DNA from: a bacterium
GTDB taxonomy: Archaea > Thermoproteota > Nitrososphaeria > Nitrososphaerales > Nitrososphaeraceae
DNA: 23,873 bases
Direction: 5' to 3'
NCBI GenBank assembly: GCA_014381105.1
Contig: JACMIO010000061.1
Span: 1-23,873 of the forward strand
A program made the translations under genes and the position numbers. Below the pieces are notes generated by a model, which was given only the letters and a program-made list of their open reading frames with translations, was not told where the DNA came from and searched no databases. This document shows, piece by piece, positions 7,295 through 14,424 of this stretch; the stretch's first letter is position 1; every line of letters begins with the position of its first letter.

Positions 7295-10200
7295 AGAAAA
7301 CAATAGTATTAGGAAGTGGGGCAATAAAAATCGGAGAAGCGGGCGAAAGTCAGATATTCTGACCGCCAATTCGACTATTCCGGTTCACAATGTCTCAAAG
7401 CTTTATCCGAAGAAGGAATTAAGACCGTATTAGTAAATCCCAATATTGCGACTATCCAAACAGACACTAGATTCGCAAATAAAGTATATTTGTTACCAGT
7501 AAACGGATATTACATAAGTCAAATAATAGAGAAAGAACTTCCGGATTCAATTATGTTAGGTTTTGGTGGACAAACCGCATTAAATTGTGGGGTATCGCTA
7601 CATGATGAAGGTATTTTAGAAAAGTATAAAATTCAAGTATTGGGCACTCCCATAAATAGCATAAAGATTACAGAAGATCGGCAACAATTTAAGACTGCTA
7701 TGATTAATAGTAACGTTCCTGTACTTGAAAGTTCACCTGCATACAATATAAAAGAAGCATTAGATGTCGCACAAAGAATTGGTTATCCGGTAATAATCAG
7801 AGTAGCATACACTCTTGGCGGAAAAGGAGGTGGAGTAGCACATAATGAGTATGAACTTCAAGAGATTGTTCAACGAGGACTTTCATTAAGTATAGTAAAT
7901 CAGGTTCTGATTGAAAAATACATTGGAAGTTGGAAACAGATTGAATATGAAATGATGAGAGATTATACTGGTAACAGTATTGCGATTTGCAACATGGAAA
8001 ACGTTCTGGGGATGAGAGTTCATACAGGAGACAACATAGTTATCGCCCCGTCGCAAACGATCAATAATGAAGAATATCATAGATTACGATCTGCTGCAAT
8101 TAGAGCAGTAGAATATTGTGGCATTGTTGGCGAATGTAATATTCAATTTGGGTTAGATCCGGAAAGTGAATCATATTGTGCTATAGAAATAAACGCAAGA
8201 CTTTCAAGGTCATCGGCGCTAGCCAGCAAAGCAACTGGATACCCATTGGCATATATGGCTGCAAAAATTGGACTGGGTTACTCACTTACAGAACTTGCTA
8301 ATAGTATAACGAAGGCGACAACAGCTTGCTTTGAACCCTCCTTAGATTATGTAGTTCTAAAAATGCCAAGATGGGACTTTAGAAAATTTGAATTGGTTAA
8401 CAGAAGGATTGGCACAAGCATGAAATCAGTCGGTGAAGTTATGGCAATCGGGAGAACATTTGAAGAAGTACTTCAAAAATCGATCCGAATGACTGACACG
8501 GGAAGGATGGGTCTTGTTGGAAATGAACACGATTTGAAGGAAGAATTAGAACTAGTCGAACAAAAATTGTTGTATCCAAGTGATGAAATTTTATTTGATG
8601 TAGTAAAGGCCGTGCGATTAGGAATTCCCATATCAAGAATAAACAAACTTTCAACAATTGATTCATGGTTCCTGATAAAAATCAAAAATATTGTGGACAT
8701 GTATGATAAACTACATAAGGTCGATGTATCTGATATTTCTGAAGGTTTATTGCGAGATGCAAAAAGGTATGGATTTTCAGATTCACAAATAGGTCAGTGT
8801 TTGGGAGTAAAAGAAATAAGTGCCAGAAAATTGAGACAAAAACTTGGTATTAATCCTGTAGTAAAGCAAATTGATACATTAGCAGCAGAATGGCCTGCGA
8901 AGACGAATTATCTTTATCTGACGTATGGAGGAGATAAAGATGATATTGTTTACAAGAAAGAGACAAATTCGGTAATGGTGCTTGGAGCTGGGCCATATAG
9001 AATAGGAAGTAGTGTAGAATTTGACTGGGGTACTGTTAACATGATTTGGGGCCTAAAAAATAATGGTATTAAATCAGTATCAGTTATTAATTGCAACCCC
9101 GAAACAGTTTCAACTGATTATGATATCTCAGACAGACTTTATTTTGAGGAACTATCTTTAGAACGCATTCTAGATATATATGAAAAGGAACATCCCAAGG
9201 GAATAGTCACTTGTGTGGGAGGACAGACTGCAAATAATCTTGTACCTAAATTAGGACAACTAAATATACCTATTATTGGTACCGATAGCACCCATACTGA
9301 TATGGCAGAAGATAGGGAAAAATTTAGTAGATTGCTCGATTCATTGAATATAAAGCAGCCTCCTTGGAATAAATTCACGGACTTGGACGGGGCAAAGATA
9401 TTTTCTCAAAATGTAGGATTCCCTGTCTTAGTAAGGCCATCATATGTGTTAAGTGGGGCAGCCATGAAAGTAATTTGGAATGACGAACAATTAGAGCGAT
9501 ACATCAATGAAGCCGCACAAGTAAATCCAGAGTACCCTATTGTGATTAGTAAATTCTTTCAGGATTCAGCTGAAGTAGAAGTAGATGCAGTATGCAACGG
9601 AAAGGATGTCATAATAGGGGCCTTAATTGAGCACATAGATAACGCAGGAATCCATTCTGGAGATGCTATGATGTGCATACCTCCATGGAGGTTGAACAGA
9701 CAAACAATGAATACTATTGTGGATTACTCTAACATGATTGCAAGAAAATTAGAAGTGAAGGGTCCTCTCAATATCCAATACTTGGTCAAGGATGATGAGG
9801 TATATGTTATTGAGGCAAATGTCAGAGCTTCTAGGACCACGCCATTTGTATCAAAGATAGTTGGGATTAACTTGATTTCGTTAGCATCCAAAGCAATAAT
9901 GGATGGTAACTTGCCGGAGGGTCTTAATGAACCCTGGCTAAAAATAAGTGGTTTCGGAATAAAAGTACCACAGTTTTCCTTTATGCAATTGGAAGGCTCA
10001 GACATTGTATTGGGAGTCGAAATGCAATCAACAGGAGAAGTTGCTTGTCATGGTAATAGTTTTTATGATGCCTTGTCAAAGGCCTATGAAGCAGCAGGAT
10101 ACAATTTACCACTTTCAGGATCGGCCTTAATAACCATAGGAGGTCAAAAAAATAAAGAAAAAATGCTTTCTTTAATTTCACTCATAAACTCTATGAAATT

Positions 10201-10543
10201 TAATATACTTGCAACAGAACATACGGCCGAATTTATCAAGAACAATATTACTACAAATGTGCAAGAAGTTCACAAAATTAGTGAACCGGTAAGAAAACCA
10301 AATATTGCAGATCTCCTTTATGACAAGAAAATAGATTTCATAATTAACATTCCATCTACTTCTACCATTGAAAAGTACGTAGGAATGCTAGATGATGAAT
10401 ATCAAATCAGAAGAAAAGCTGTAGAAATGGGAGTACCTGTTCTTACCACTGTGGAATCAGCCATTTCATTCATACACTGTTTAGAGTGGAGAAATAAGAA
10501 TAAACCATCAATAAGCCCATTATCCAAATATCATATTGACTAA
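7276..10543 (+). CDS. carB: Carbamoyl-phosphate synthase large subunit, interrupted by a 22-nt BHB-type intron
   Basis: Makes carbamoyl phosphate from bicarbonate, ammonia and two ATP. The first exon (frame of 7276) reads PKNETIKKTIVLGSGAIK then IGEAGE up to 7347. The second exon (frame of 7370) resumes FDYSGSQCLKALSEEGIK and runs without a break to TAA 10541-10543. Joined, it is about 1081 residues, close to the 1073 of E. coli CarB. The first ATP-grasp half has RVAYTLGGKGGGVA and EINARLSRSSALASKATGYP. The second begins VMVLGAGPYRIGSSVEFDWG and contains RPSYVLSGAAM and EANVRASRTTPFVSK. A C-terminal MGS-like regulatory domain follows (about the last 130 residues). Without removal of the 22 nt, translation stops at TGA 7360-7362. 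No ATG, GTG or TTG exists in frame before PKNE, so the true start is unresolved. The 3' end overlaps the convergent metallophosphoesterase by 4 nt. Confidence 0.85.
7348..7369 (+). other. Candidate 22-nt archaeal mRNA intron (bulge-helix-bulge)
   Basis: Seen in the sequence: the stretch interrupts codons GAA (7345-7347) and TTC (7370-7372) of the invariant CarB motif GEFDYSG. Flanks and insert fold as a BHB: central helix GGCG 7342-7345 with CGCC 7364-7367; 5' bulge AAA 7346-7348; 3' bulge AAT 7368-7370; inner helix GTCAGA 7349-7354 with TCTGAC 7358-7363 and loop TAT. The outer helix is imperfect: G7341-C7372 and C7340-G7373 (which makes the 3' bulge 4 nt), then A7338-T7376 and G7339-C7375, and CGGAG 7332-7336 with TTCCG 7378-7382. 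Known rule: the archaeal tRNA splicing endonuclease cuts after the second bulge nucleotide, here 7347|7348 and 7369|7370, exactly excising the insert. That it is spliced is inference. Confidence 0.8.
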
Positions 10544-11325
10544 AGCGAGGAGTTAAAGACTTCTCCTAGTAGATTTTCATTACCGAGAATGGTACCATCT
10601 ATTGATACTATTAAACACTTTTCAATAATCTCCTTTCTCAGTATCTTTTTTAAAATAGGTGAACTTGTTCTTCTGTTTCTCACTCTGTAGTTCCCATAAA
10701 CATACCTATTATATGACGGTAACATTATAAGTTCTAGTGATCCTTTTGTACTTGGAAAAATAGCTTCCTTTTTTACCTTTAGAAAAATCCAAATCTTTTG
10801 TCCATTCAAAACACTGTTTTCTCTGAAAAATGTAGGATGTAAGTGCCCCATAATAATTTTATTGATATTTGATCTGAGCTCAGAAGGGAACGTATGTCCG
10901 TGTGTCAAGAGGATGTCACCTAGTACCATCCCTCTGACTCCCATTAGATGGATATTCTCCGGCGTTACCAATCCTATCTTCGAGTCATGATTTCCAGGGA
11001 TTAAATATACTTGGCAGAATGCGGACAATGAATGTAAAAATTTTGGAATTAAATTCCAATCATCCTTTACTACTTTATAGATATTGTTTTTAATATCACC
11101 AAGTAGAACCATGGAATCTACTTTGTTTGAAACAACAATATCCCGCAGCTCGGCCTCAATTTCTGTTGTAATATGATACCAATCAAATGCGATGTCATTA
11201 TTTTGTGACCAGTATGTACTGCCCACGTGCAAATCGCTTACTACCAATACTTTGTTTGATTTATTATCGATTATTAAGTCAATCAATAAAGCTGGTTTGT
11301 TTTCAACTATATTGATTAGACTCAT
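10540..11325 (-). CDS. Archaeal metallophosphoesterase (calcineurin-like)
   Basis: A 261-residue phosphoesterase with the complete two-metal ligand set: D31 and H33 (VSDLHVG), D76 (LLGDIKN), N111 and H112 (IPGNHDS), H141 and H143 (LLTHGHTF), and H160/H162 (IMGHLHPTF). This is the small archaeal family often encoded beside Lhr-type helicases; no such helicase is in this window and the physiological substrate is unknown. No signal peptide, so it is cytoplasmic. ATG start at 11323-11325, with an AT-rich box (TTTTTAATAT on the coding strand) about 27 nt upstream. Its stop codon overlaps the carB stop by 4 nt on the other strand, and it diverges from the THUMP gene. Confidence 0.88.
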   Translation of the reverse strand: MSLINIVENKPALLIDLIIDNKSNKVLVVSDLHVGSTYWSQNNDIAFDWYHITTEIEAELRDIVVSNKVDSMVLLGDIKNNIYKVVKDDWNLIPKFLHSLSAFCQVYLIPGNHDSKIGLVTPENIHLMGVRGMVLGDILLTHGHTFPSELRSNINKIIMGHLHPTFFRENSVLNGQKIWIFLKVKKEAIFPSTKGSLELIMLPSYNRYVYGNYRVRNRRTSSPILKKILRKEIIEKCLIVSIDGTILGNENLLGEVFNSSL

Positions 11326-11402
11326 AATCTTACAATGTGATATAGCATATTAAAAACATTGGATTCCTTTAATGAAAAGACAATATTTTCCTAAATCACT
11401 GA

Positions 11403-12008
11403 TTGAAAAAAGAAAGAATTCGAAATAGTTATTATCGAATAAATAGATACCACAAGAGTGAAGACTCGTCAGTTAGTGAACATATCATGAATTTTAATTT
11501 GCTAGTAACAACGTTTAGAAATAGAGAAGATGATGCCTTTGATGAAATATTGCAACTTTTAGATGTTATAGGTGACAAGGATCCTTCGATTGAGGTTTCG
11601 TCTGTTTCCGGGATCATACTAGTCGATACCAATCTTGATCCATTTAAATTTGTAGAAGAATGCAAAGAAATGGTCAGAAAGGAGCCTTGGAAATTTAGAT
11701 ATGTTCTAAGAATCATACCACTTGAAATGAATTGTAAAGCAGAAGTAACCGAGATTCATGATATTGTCAATCAACTCTGTAGAAAAATTGATGCGCAGGA
11801 GACGTATAGAGTACTGATAGAAAAAAGACATTCAAGATTGCATTCTAATGAAATCATTTCTACCGTTACAAGCAAACTGAAAATGAAAGTAAATTTGGAT
11901 AATCCAAATTGGATAATCCTCATCCAAATAGTAAAAATGGTTGCCGGTATATCGATTCTTAGACCAAACCAAATATTTAGCTCGGTAAAAGAAAAAATAT
12001 CCTCATAG
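11403..12008 (+). CDS. THUMP-domain RNA-binding protein (Tan1-like)
   Basis: Contains FNLLVTTFRNREDDAFDEILQ as the first strand-helix of an N-terminal ferredoxin-like domain, followed by a THUMP domain (about residues 95-195) with KFRYVLRIIPLEMN, ETYRVLIEKRHSRL and WIILIQIVKMVAGISIL. The layout matches archaeal relatives of Tan1, the adaptor that presents tRNA for acetylation at C12 in tRNA-Ser and tRNA-Leu; whether it serves that role here is inference. The start is uncertain: TTG 11403 gives 201 residues with a basic, non-conserved leader, while ATG 11487 gives MNFNLLVTTF, the point where family similarity begins (173 residues). Isolated between a divergent promoter region and a 480-nt gap. 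Confidence 0.75.
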   Translation: MKKERIRNSYYRINRYHKSEDSSVSEHIMNFNLLVTTFRNREDDAFDEILQLLDVIGDKDPSIEVSSVSGIILVDTNLDPFKFVEECKEMVRKEPWKFRYVLRIIPLEMNCKAEVTEIHDIVNQLCRKIDAQETYRVLIEKRHSRLHSNEIISTVTSKLKMKVNLDNPNWIILIQIVKMVAGISILRPNQIFSSVKEKISS

Positions 12009-12365
12009 TATCAAGTATCATAGAGTCATTACAAAATAAAAAAAGATTATTGATACTAGAAAATGTATTTGCATGAACATGTTCACTCAGTTGGTAGTAT
12101 TAAAATTATGTACTATACTTGTGTAGAAATAATGTATGTTAAAATATGACAATATATGCACTAGATTTTATTTAAATGGGTGACACTAATATCACTAGTT
12201 TTATGATTTACTGAACTACTATTCTCAGACAAGACCGAGAATATCTCTCCGATTGATAACTGAACCTTAAGAACAATTTATTTTAGAATTTTGGTCTTTG
12301 CTGCCATTGAATATTTACCTTCTGACTTTTTCTTGTTAAATTCACAGATTTGTCGGTTCATAGTG
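12009..12365. other. Intergenic stretch with no recognised gene
   Basis: Very AT-rich DNA between the THUMP gene and the hairpin locus at 12394. No open frame here carries recognisable protein features on either strand, and no tRNA-like cloverleaf or repeat was found by eye. Confidence 0.5.
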
Positions 12366-12373
12366 ATATATAA
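12366..12373 (+). promoter_or_regulatory. TATA box upstream of hairpin RNA 1
   Basis: ATATATAA is centred about 26 nt before position 12395, the predicted transcription start of the structured locus that follows. No protein-coding start lies in reach on this strand, so a promoter here would serve a non-coding transcript. Confidence 0.4.
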
Positions 12374-12393
12374 TTGATGAATCCATAAACAAA

Positions 12394-12475
12394 TACTCTA
12401 CACACAAGAACTGGTGGGATTAGTGCTCCTTTGTTCATCATCTGCGAGCACGAGTCCCTCCCGCCAGTCACTCAA
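12394..12475 (+). ncRNA. Candidate structured small RNA 1
   Basis: A long, nearly continuous hairpin: GGGA (12416-12419), TTA and GTGCTC (12423-12428) face GAGCAC (12446-12451), GAG and TCCC (12455-12458), with a 17-nt loop. Below it ACTGG (12410-12414) pairs with CCAGT (12464-12468). An alternative register pairs all of 12410-12419 with 12459-12468, because TCCC occurs twice in tandem. The G-U pairs (T12420-G54 position in the first register, T12415-G12463 in the second) exist only in a plus-strand transcript, and the TATA box has the same orientation. The locus lies 20 nt beyond the stop of the minus-strand regulator, so a terminator-like role is an alternative. No known RNA family was recognised. 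Confidence 0.45.
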
Positions 12476-12487
12476 TAATAACGATAA

Positions 12488-12980
12488 TCAAATTTTGTCA
12501 ATAATGGAAACCGGTATTGATATTTTCCTTCCTACAACACTAACAATTTCGCTCCATACTACGTCCTTGACACCATCCATGCCCTTAATTTCCTCCAGAA
12601 GGTCAAGCAATACTACATTATCTTTTACAATTGTTTCTACTCTTAGGTCAATGGTATGCTCCCCTATACACTTGCCGACGTAAGTGACATCATCTAAATC
12701 CATTAGTTTATTGGCAACAGCGTTCACCATCCCGTTTCTTATCGAAATAAAAAAAATCAATGCGCCTCCATCCAAATTTTTCAATATCCAGCACATATTG
12801 CACTTTCAAAAACTTACCTTCTAATCGTTTGCGTCTTCGTCTAACAGTAGTAACAGGAATTCCTAATTTTGTAGATATATTTTTGGTAGTCTTTTGACCG
12901 TTAGGAGCGAGCAAAATTTTTAGTATTTTTCTGTCTATTTGCGATATTCCTATATCAGGCTTATCTAACTGTGAACCCAT
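12488..12980 (-). pseudogene. Lrp/AsnC family transcription regulator, frame broken at a T8 tract
   Basis: Two overlapping frames together make one Lrp-type regulator. The 5' frame (12980 down to 12708) starts MGSQLDKPDIGISQIDRKIL and carries the helix-turn-helix KNISTKLGIPVTTVRRRRKRLE. The 3' frame (to 12488) supplies the ferredoxin-like ligand domain with VGKCIGEHTIDLRVETIVKDN and GMDGVKDVVWSEIV. The switch falls at eight T residues on the coding strand (12749-12756); removing one T yields an uninterrupted 163-residue protein reading RIDFFISIRNGMV, the expected length and order. ATG at 12978-12980; the coding strand has an AAATATATAG box about 34 nt upstream. Either a real pseudogene, a base-calling error in the homopolymer, or a product made by transcriptional slippage. 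Confidence 0.75.
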
Positions 12981-13203
12981 TTTTCCTTTCCATTTATTAC
13001 GAGAATTAACTATATATTTTTTATTTTAAAATTTTGAAAGCTACAAGATTGTTCAGATTATTGATTTAATATTCAAAGAAATGTTGCTTTGAACTATTTG
13101 GACACTAAATGATGGTGATTTGTGCGATATGAAGGGAATTAATGGTCTAAATGTTCAAAGATTATCTATAGGATGGAGCTTTAATATAGTTTGTATAACA
13201 TTG
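12981..13203. other. Intergenic stretch
   Basis: Holds the promoter of the minus-strand Lrp-type gene (TATATA around 13010-13016, read on the minus strand) and a plus-strand TTTAATATA box at 13180-13188. No coding frame with recognisable features was found. Confidence 0.45.
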
Positions 13204-13275
13204 TACTCTACAGTAAAAGCAAACAATCGGTGGAAAATCTTTGAATGAAAAACTCATCCCACCGGTTGGAAACCT
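13204..13275 (+). ncRNA. Candidate structured small RNA 2
   Basis: CAATCGGTGG (13224-13233) pairs over ten positions with CCACCGGTTG (13259-13268). One pair (T13227-G13265) is G-U only in the plus-strand RNA. The 25-nt loop contains a small ATGA/TCAT stem. A TTTAATATA box (13180-13188) would start transcription near 13210, inside TACTCTACA (13204-13212), a 9-mer also found at the predicted start of candidate RNA 1. The hairpin lies 24 nt beyond the stop of the minus-strand cgi121 gene, so it may instead be a bidirectional 3'-end structure. Confidence 0.35.
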
Positions 13276-13292
13276 ATAGAATAACTGAACCC

Positions 13293-13844
13293 TTATTGAG
13301 AAACAAGTACGGCTTTTTCGGTTAGAATTTTCAAAAATTCCGTTTTACTATAATTGCTACGTCTAAACCCCATTTTATTGCATATGTAGGCAATCTTATC
13401 TGTTGTCGCATTCAATAAAGAGAGATTTTGTATGACAAAGACTTTCCTCAAATATTTTATAGAATCTGTCATCAAGCTATTTTCAGAAAGTAAAATGAAA
13501 CAACCTGAACAGTTATTTTTTATGCCTCCGATGTCAATTGCCTTATCAACCTGATTACTGCAAATTAGTCTCAATAAAACTTCCATTTCTAACCTCTTAG
13601 CGATATTGATTTTTCTATTATTTGATTCTAAAACTATCTGAATTACCTCAAATATGTGATCTATTCCAAATATGAATTTTGGGTTAATCCCCTGAATCAT
13701 AACACCTGGAAACATCTTTCTAAATGATTCTATAGTGTTTCCTATATCAGTAACATGTAAGGTATCGGTACTGATTATTGCTACATAAACTGAATCTATT
13801 TTATATAGTGGAACGCTACTAATTGTAATGATTTTTTCTTTCAT
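13293..13844 (-). CDS. cgi121: KEOPS complex subunit Cgi121
   Basis: Peripheral subunit of the KEOPS complex, which with Kae1 installs N6-threonylcarbamoyladenosine at position 37 of ANN-decoding tRNAs; Cgi121 binds the tRNA CCA end and stimulates the Bud32 subunit. The 183-residue protein has the family core NPKFIFGIDHIFEVIQIVLES (55-75), INIAKRLEMEVLLRLICSNQVDKAIDIGGI and a C-terminal cysteine-containing segment. Length is normal for the family. ATG start at 13842-13844. It follows a MoaD/SAMP-like gene by 28 nt in the same direction, itself 21 nt after S17e, so the three probably form one transcript concerned with translation. Confidence 0.8.
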   Translation of the reverse strand: MKEKIITISSVPLYKIDSVYVAIISTDTLHVTDIGNTIESFRKMFPGVMIQGINPKFIFGIDHIFEVIQIVLESNNRKINIAKRLEMEVLLRLICSNQVDKAIDIGGIKNNCSGCFILLSENSLMTDSIKYLRKVFVIQNLSLLNATTDKIAYICNKMGFRRSNYSKTEFLKILTEKAVLVSQ

Positions 13845-13872
13845 GCCATTTTCAGGTATTTTATTGGTGTCC

Positions 13873-14124
13873 CTAACCGCCGTGAACTAGGTTTGCAATA
13901 GTTACGATATCGCCAGATTTAATTTTTTTACCATTGCCGGATATTGTTAAATCTACACCATTAATCAAAATTAGGAGGTTTTCTGTATCAATATGTTTAG
14001 AATTAGACATGTTCTGATAAAGTATAGAAAAGATATTTGATAGCATAATCTCCTTTTCATGAACAATAATACGCTCTTTGCCACAATATTTCTTTATGGA
14101 GCCCAGTAGCTTTAAAGTTATCAA
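13873..14124 (-). CDS. Ubiquitin-like MoaD/ThiS/SAMP-family protein
   Basis: An 83-residue beta-grasp protein ending in the diglycine tail LVHGG, the part that is adenylated by E1-like enzymes. The pattern MITLKLLGSIKKYCGKE ... LLILINGVDL ... KKIKSGDIVTIANLVHGG is that of MoaD and archaeal SAMPs. Possible roles are sulfur carrier for molybdopterin or tRNA thiolation, or a protein modifier; the sequence alone does not decide. Its position between S17e and the tRNA-modifying KEOPS subunit Cgi121 makes a tRNA or translation role attractive. The start is TTG at 14122-14124, 21 nt after the S17e stop; no closer in-frame ATG gives the full first strand. Confidence 0.8.
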   Translation of the reverse strand: MITLKLLGSIKKYCGKERIIVHEKEIMLSNIFSILYQNMSNSKHIDTENLLILINGVDLTISGNGKKIKSGDIVTIANLVHGG

Positions 14125-14145
14125 TTTCCCGCCGAGAAATTTATT

Positions 14146-14361
14146 TTACTCTTCATCGACGTCTTGTTCAATTTTCTTATTTTGTTCTTTTGTTTGTTTA
14201 TTGATATATGAGGCGATATATCCGGCTATCTGGTTACGTAGTTCTTTTGACCTGACCTTTGCAATCCCATCGATTGTTTTTTTATTTTGTTGAAAATCAA
14301 CATTAAATTTATCTGGATATCGGTTTAAGAGTTCCGTTGAAAGTCTTTTAACTCTATTCAA
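14146..14361 (-). CDS. rps17e: Small ribosomal subunit protein eS17 (S17e)
   Basis: A 71-residue ribosomal protein of the archaeal/eukaryotic small subunit. RVKRLSTELLNRYPDKFN, DFQQNKKTIDGIAKV and SKELRNQIAGYIASYI match the S17e three-helix fold in order and length. The tail is acidic and lysine-rich (EQNKKIEQDVDEE). The start is TTG at 14359-14361: a TATAAAATA box on the coding strand (14385-14393) is centred 28 nt upstream, which fits a leaderless transcript beginning at that TTG. First gene of the probable S17e, ubiquitin-like and cgi121 transcript. Confidence 0.9.
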   Translation of the reverse strand: MNRVKRLSTELLNRYPDKFNVDFQQNKKTIDGIAKVRSKELRNQIAGYIASYINKQTKEQNKKIEQDVDEE

Positions 14362-14384
14362 TATCTGACTCTACTCATATAGGC

Positions 14385-14393
14385 TATTTTATA
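14385..14393 (-). promoter_or_regulatory. TATA box of rps17e
   Basis: TATAAAATA on the coding strand is centred 28 nt before the TTG start at 14361. It lies in the 63-nt gap after the tatD-like gene, so S17e has its own promoter despite the co-directional upstream genes. Confidence 0.55.
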
Positions 14394-14424
14394 CCTTCCC
14401 TATTAAAGAAACCAAATTCTTATT

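Noticed and set aside
7257..7300. A second BHB intron that would supply the carB start codon
   Set aside because: No arrangement of two 3-nt bulges around a 4-bp helix was found here; a single homopolymer base explains the frame more simply.
7348..7358. The 11-mer AGTCAGATATT of the insert also occurs just upstream of rps17e on the minus strand (about 14360-14370)
   Set aside because: The similarity stops after 11 nt, the second copy has no hairpin partner, and it lies between a TATA box and a start codon; chance is adequate.
7345..7372. Translational bypass (ribosome hopping) over the 22-nt carB insert, as in phage T4 gene 60
   Set aside because: Known bypass uses matching take-off and landing codons. 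Here the codons would be GAA (7345-7347) and CAA (7367-7369), which differ, whereas the BHB geometry predicts both boundaries exactly.
7490..10543. carB starting at the TTG 7490 as a shortened protein
   Set aside because: Clear CarB sequence (FDYSGSQCLKALSEEGIK and onward) precedes 7490 in the same frame back to 7370, and the missing N-terminus is encoded upstream of the insert.
12430..12450. C/D box sRNA on the minus strand (an ATGATGA box C is present)
   Set aside because: No CTGA box D or D' at a suitable distance.
12410..12468. tRNA or tRNA-like gene at the hairpin
   Set aside because: No cloverleaf, no T-loop GTTCRA and no anticodon arm on either strand.
12414..12683. Open frame of 89 codons on the plus strand
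   Set aside because: It is the complement of the Lrp-type gene plus the hairpin; its Ser/Thr-rich translation is the shadow of the opposite strand.
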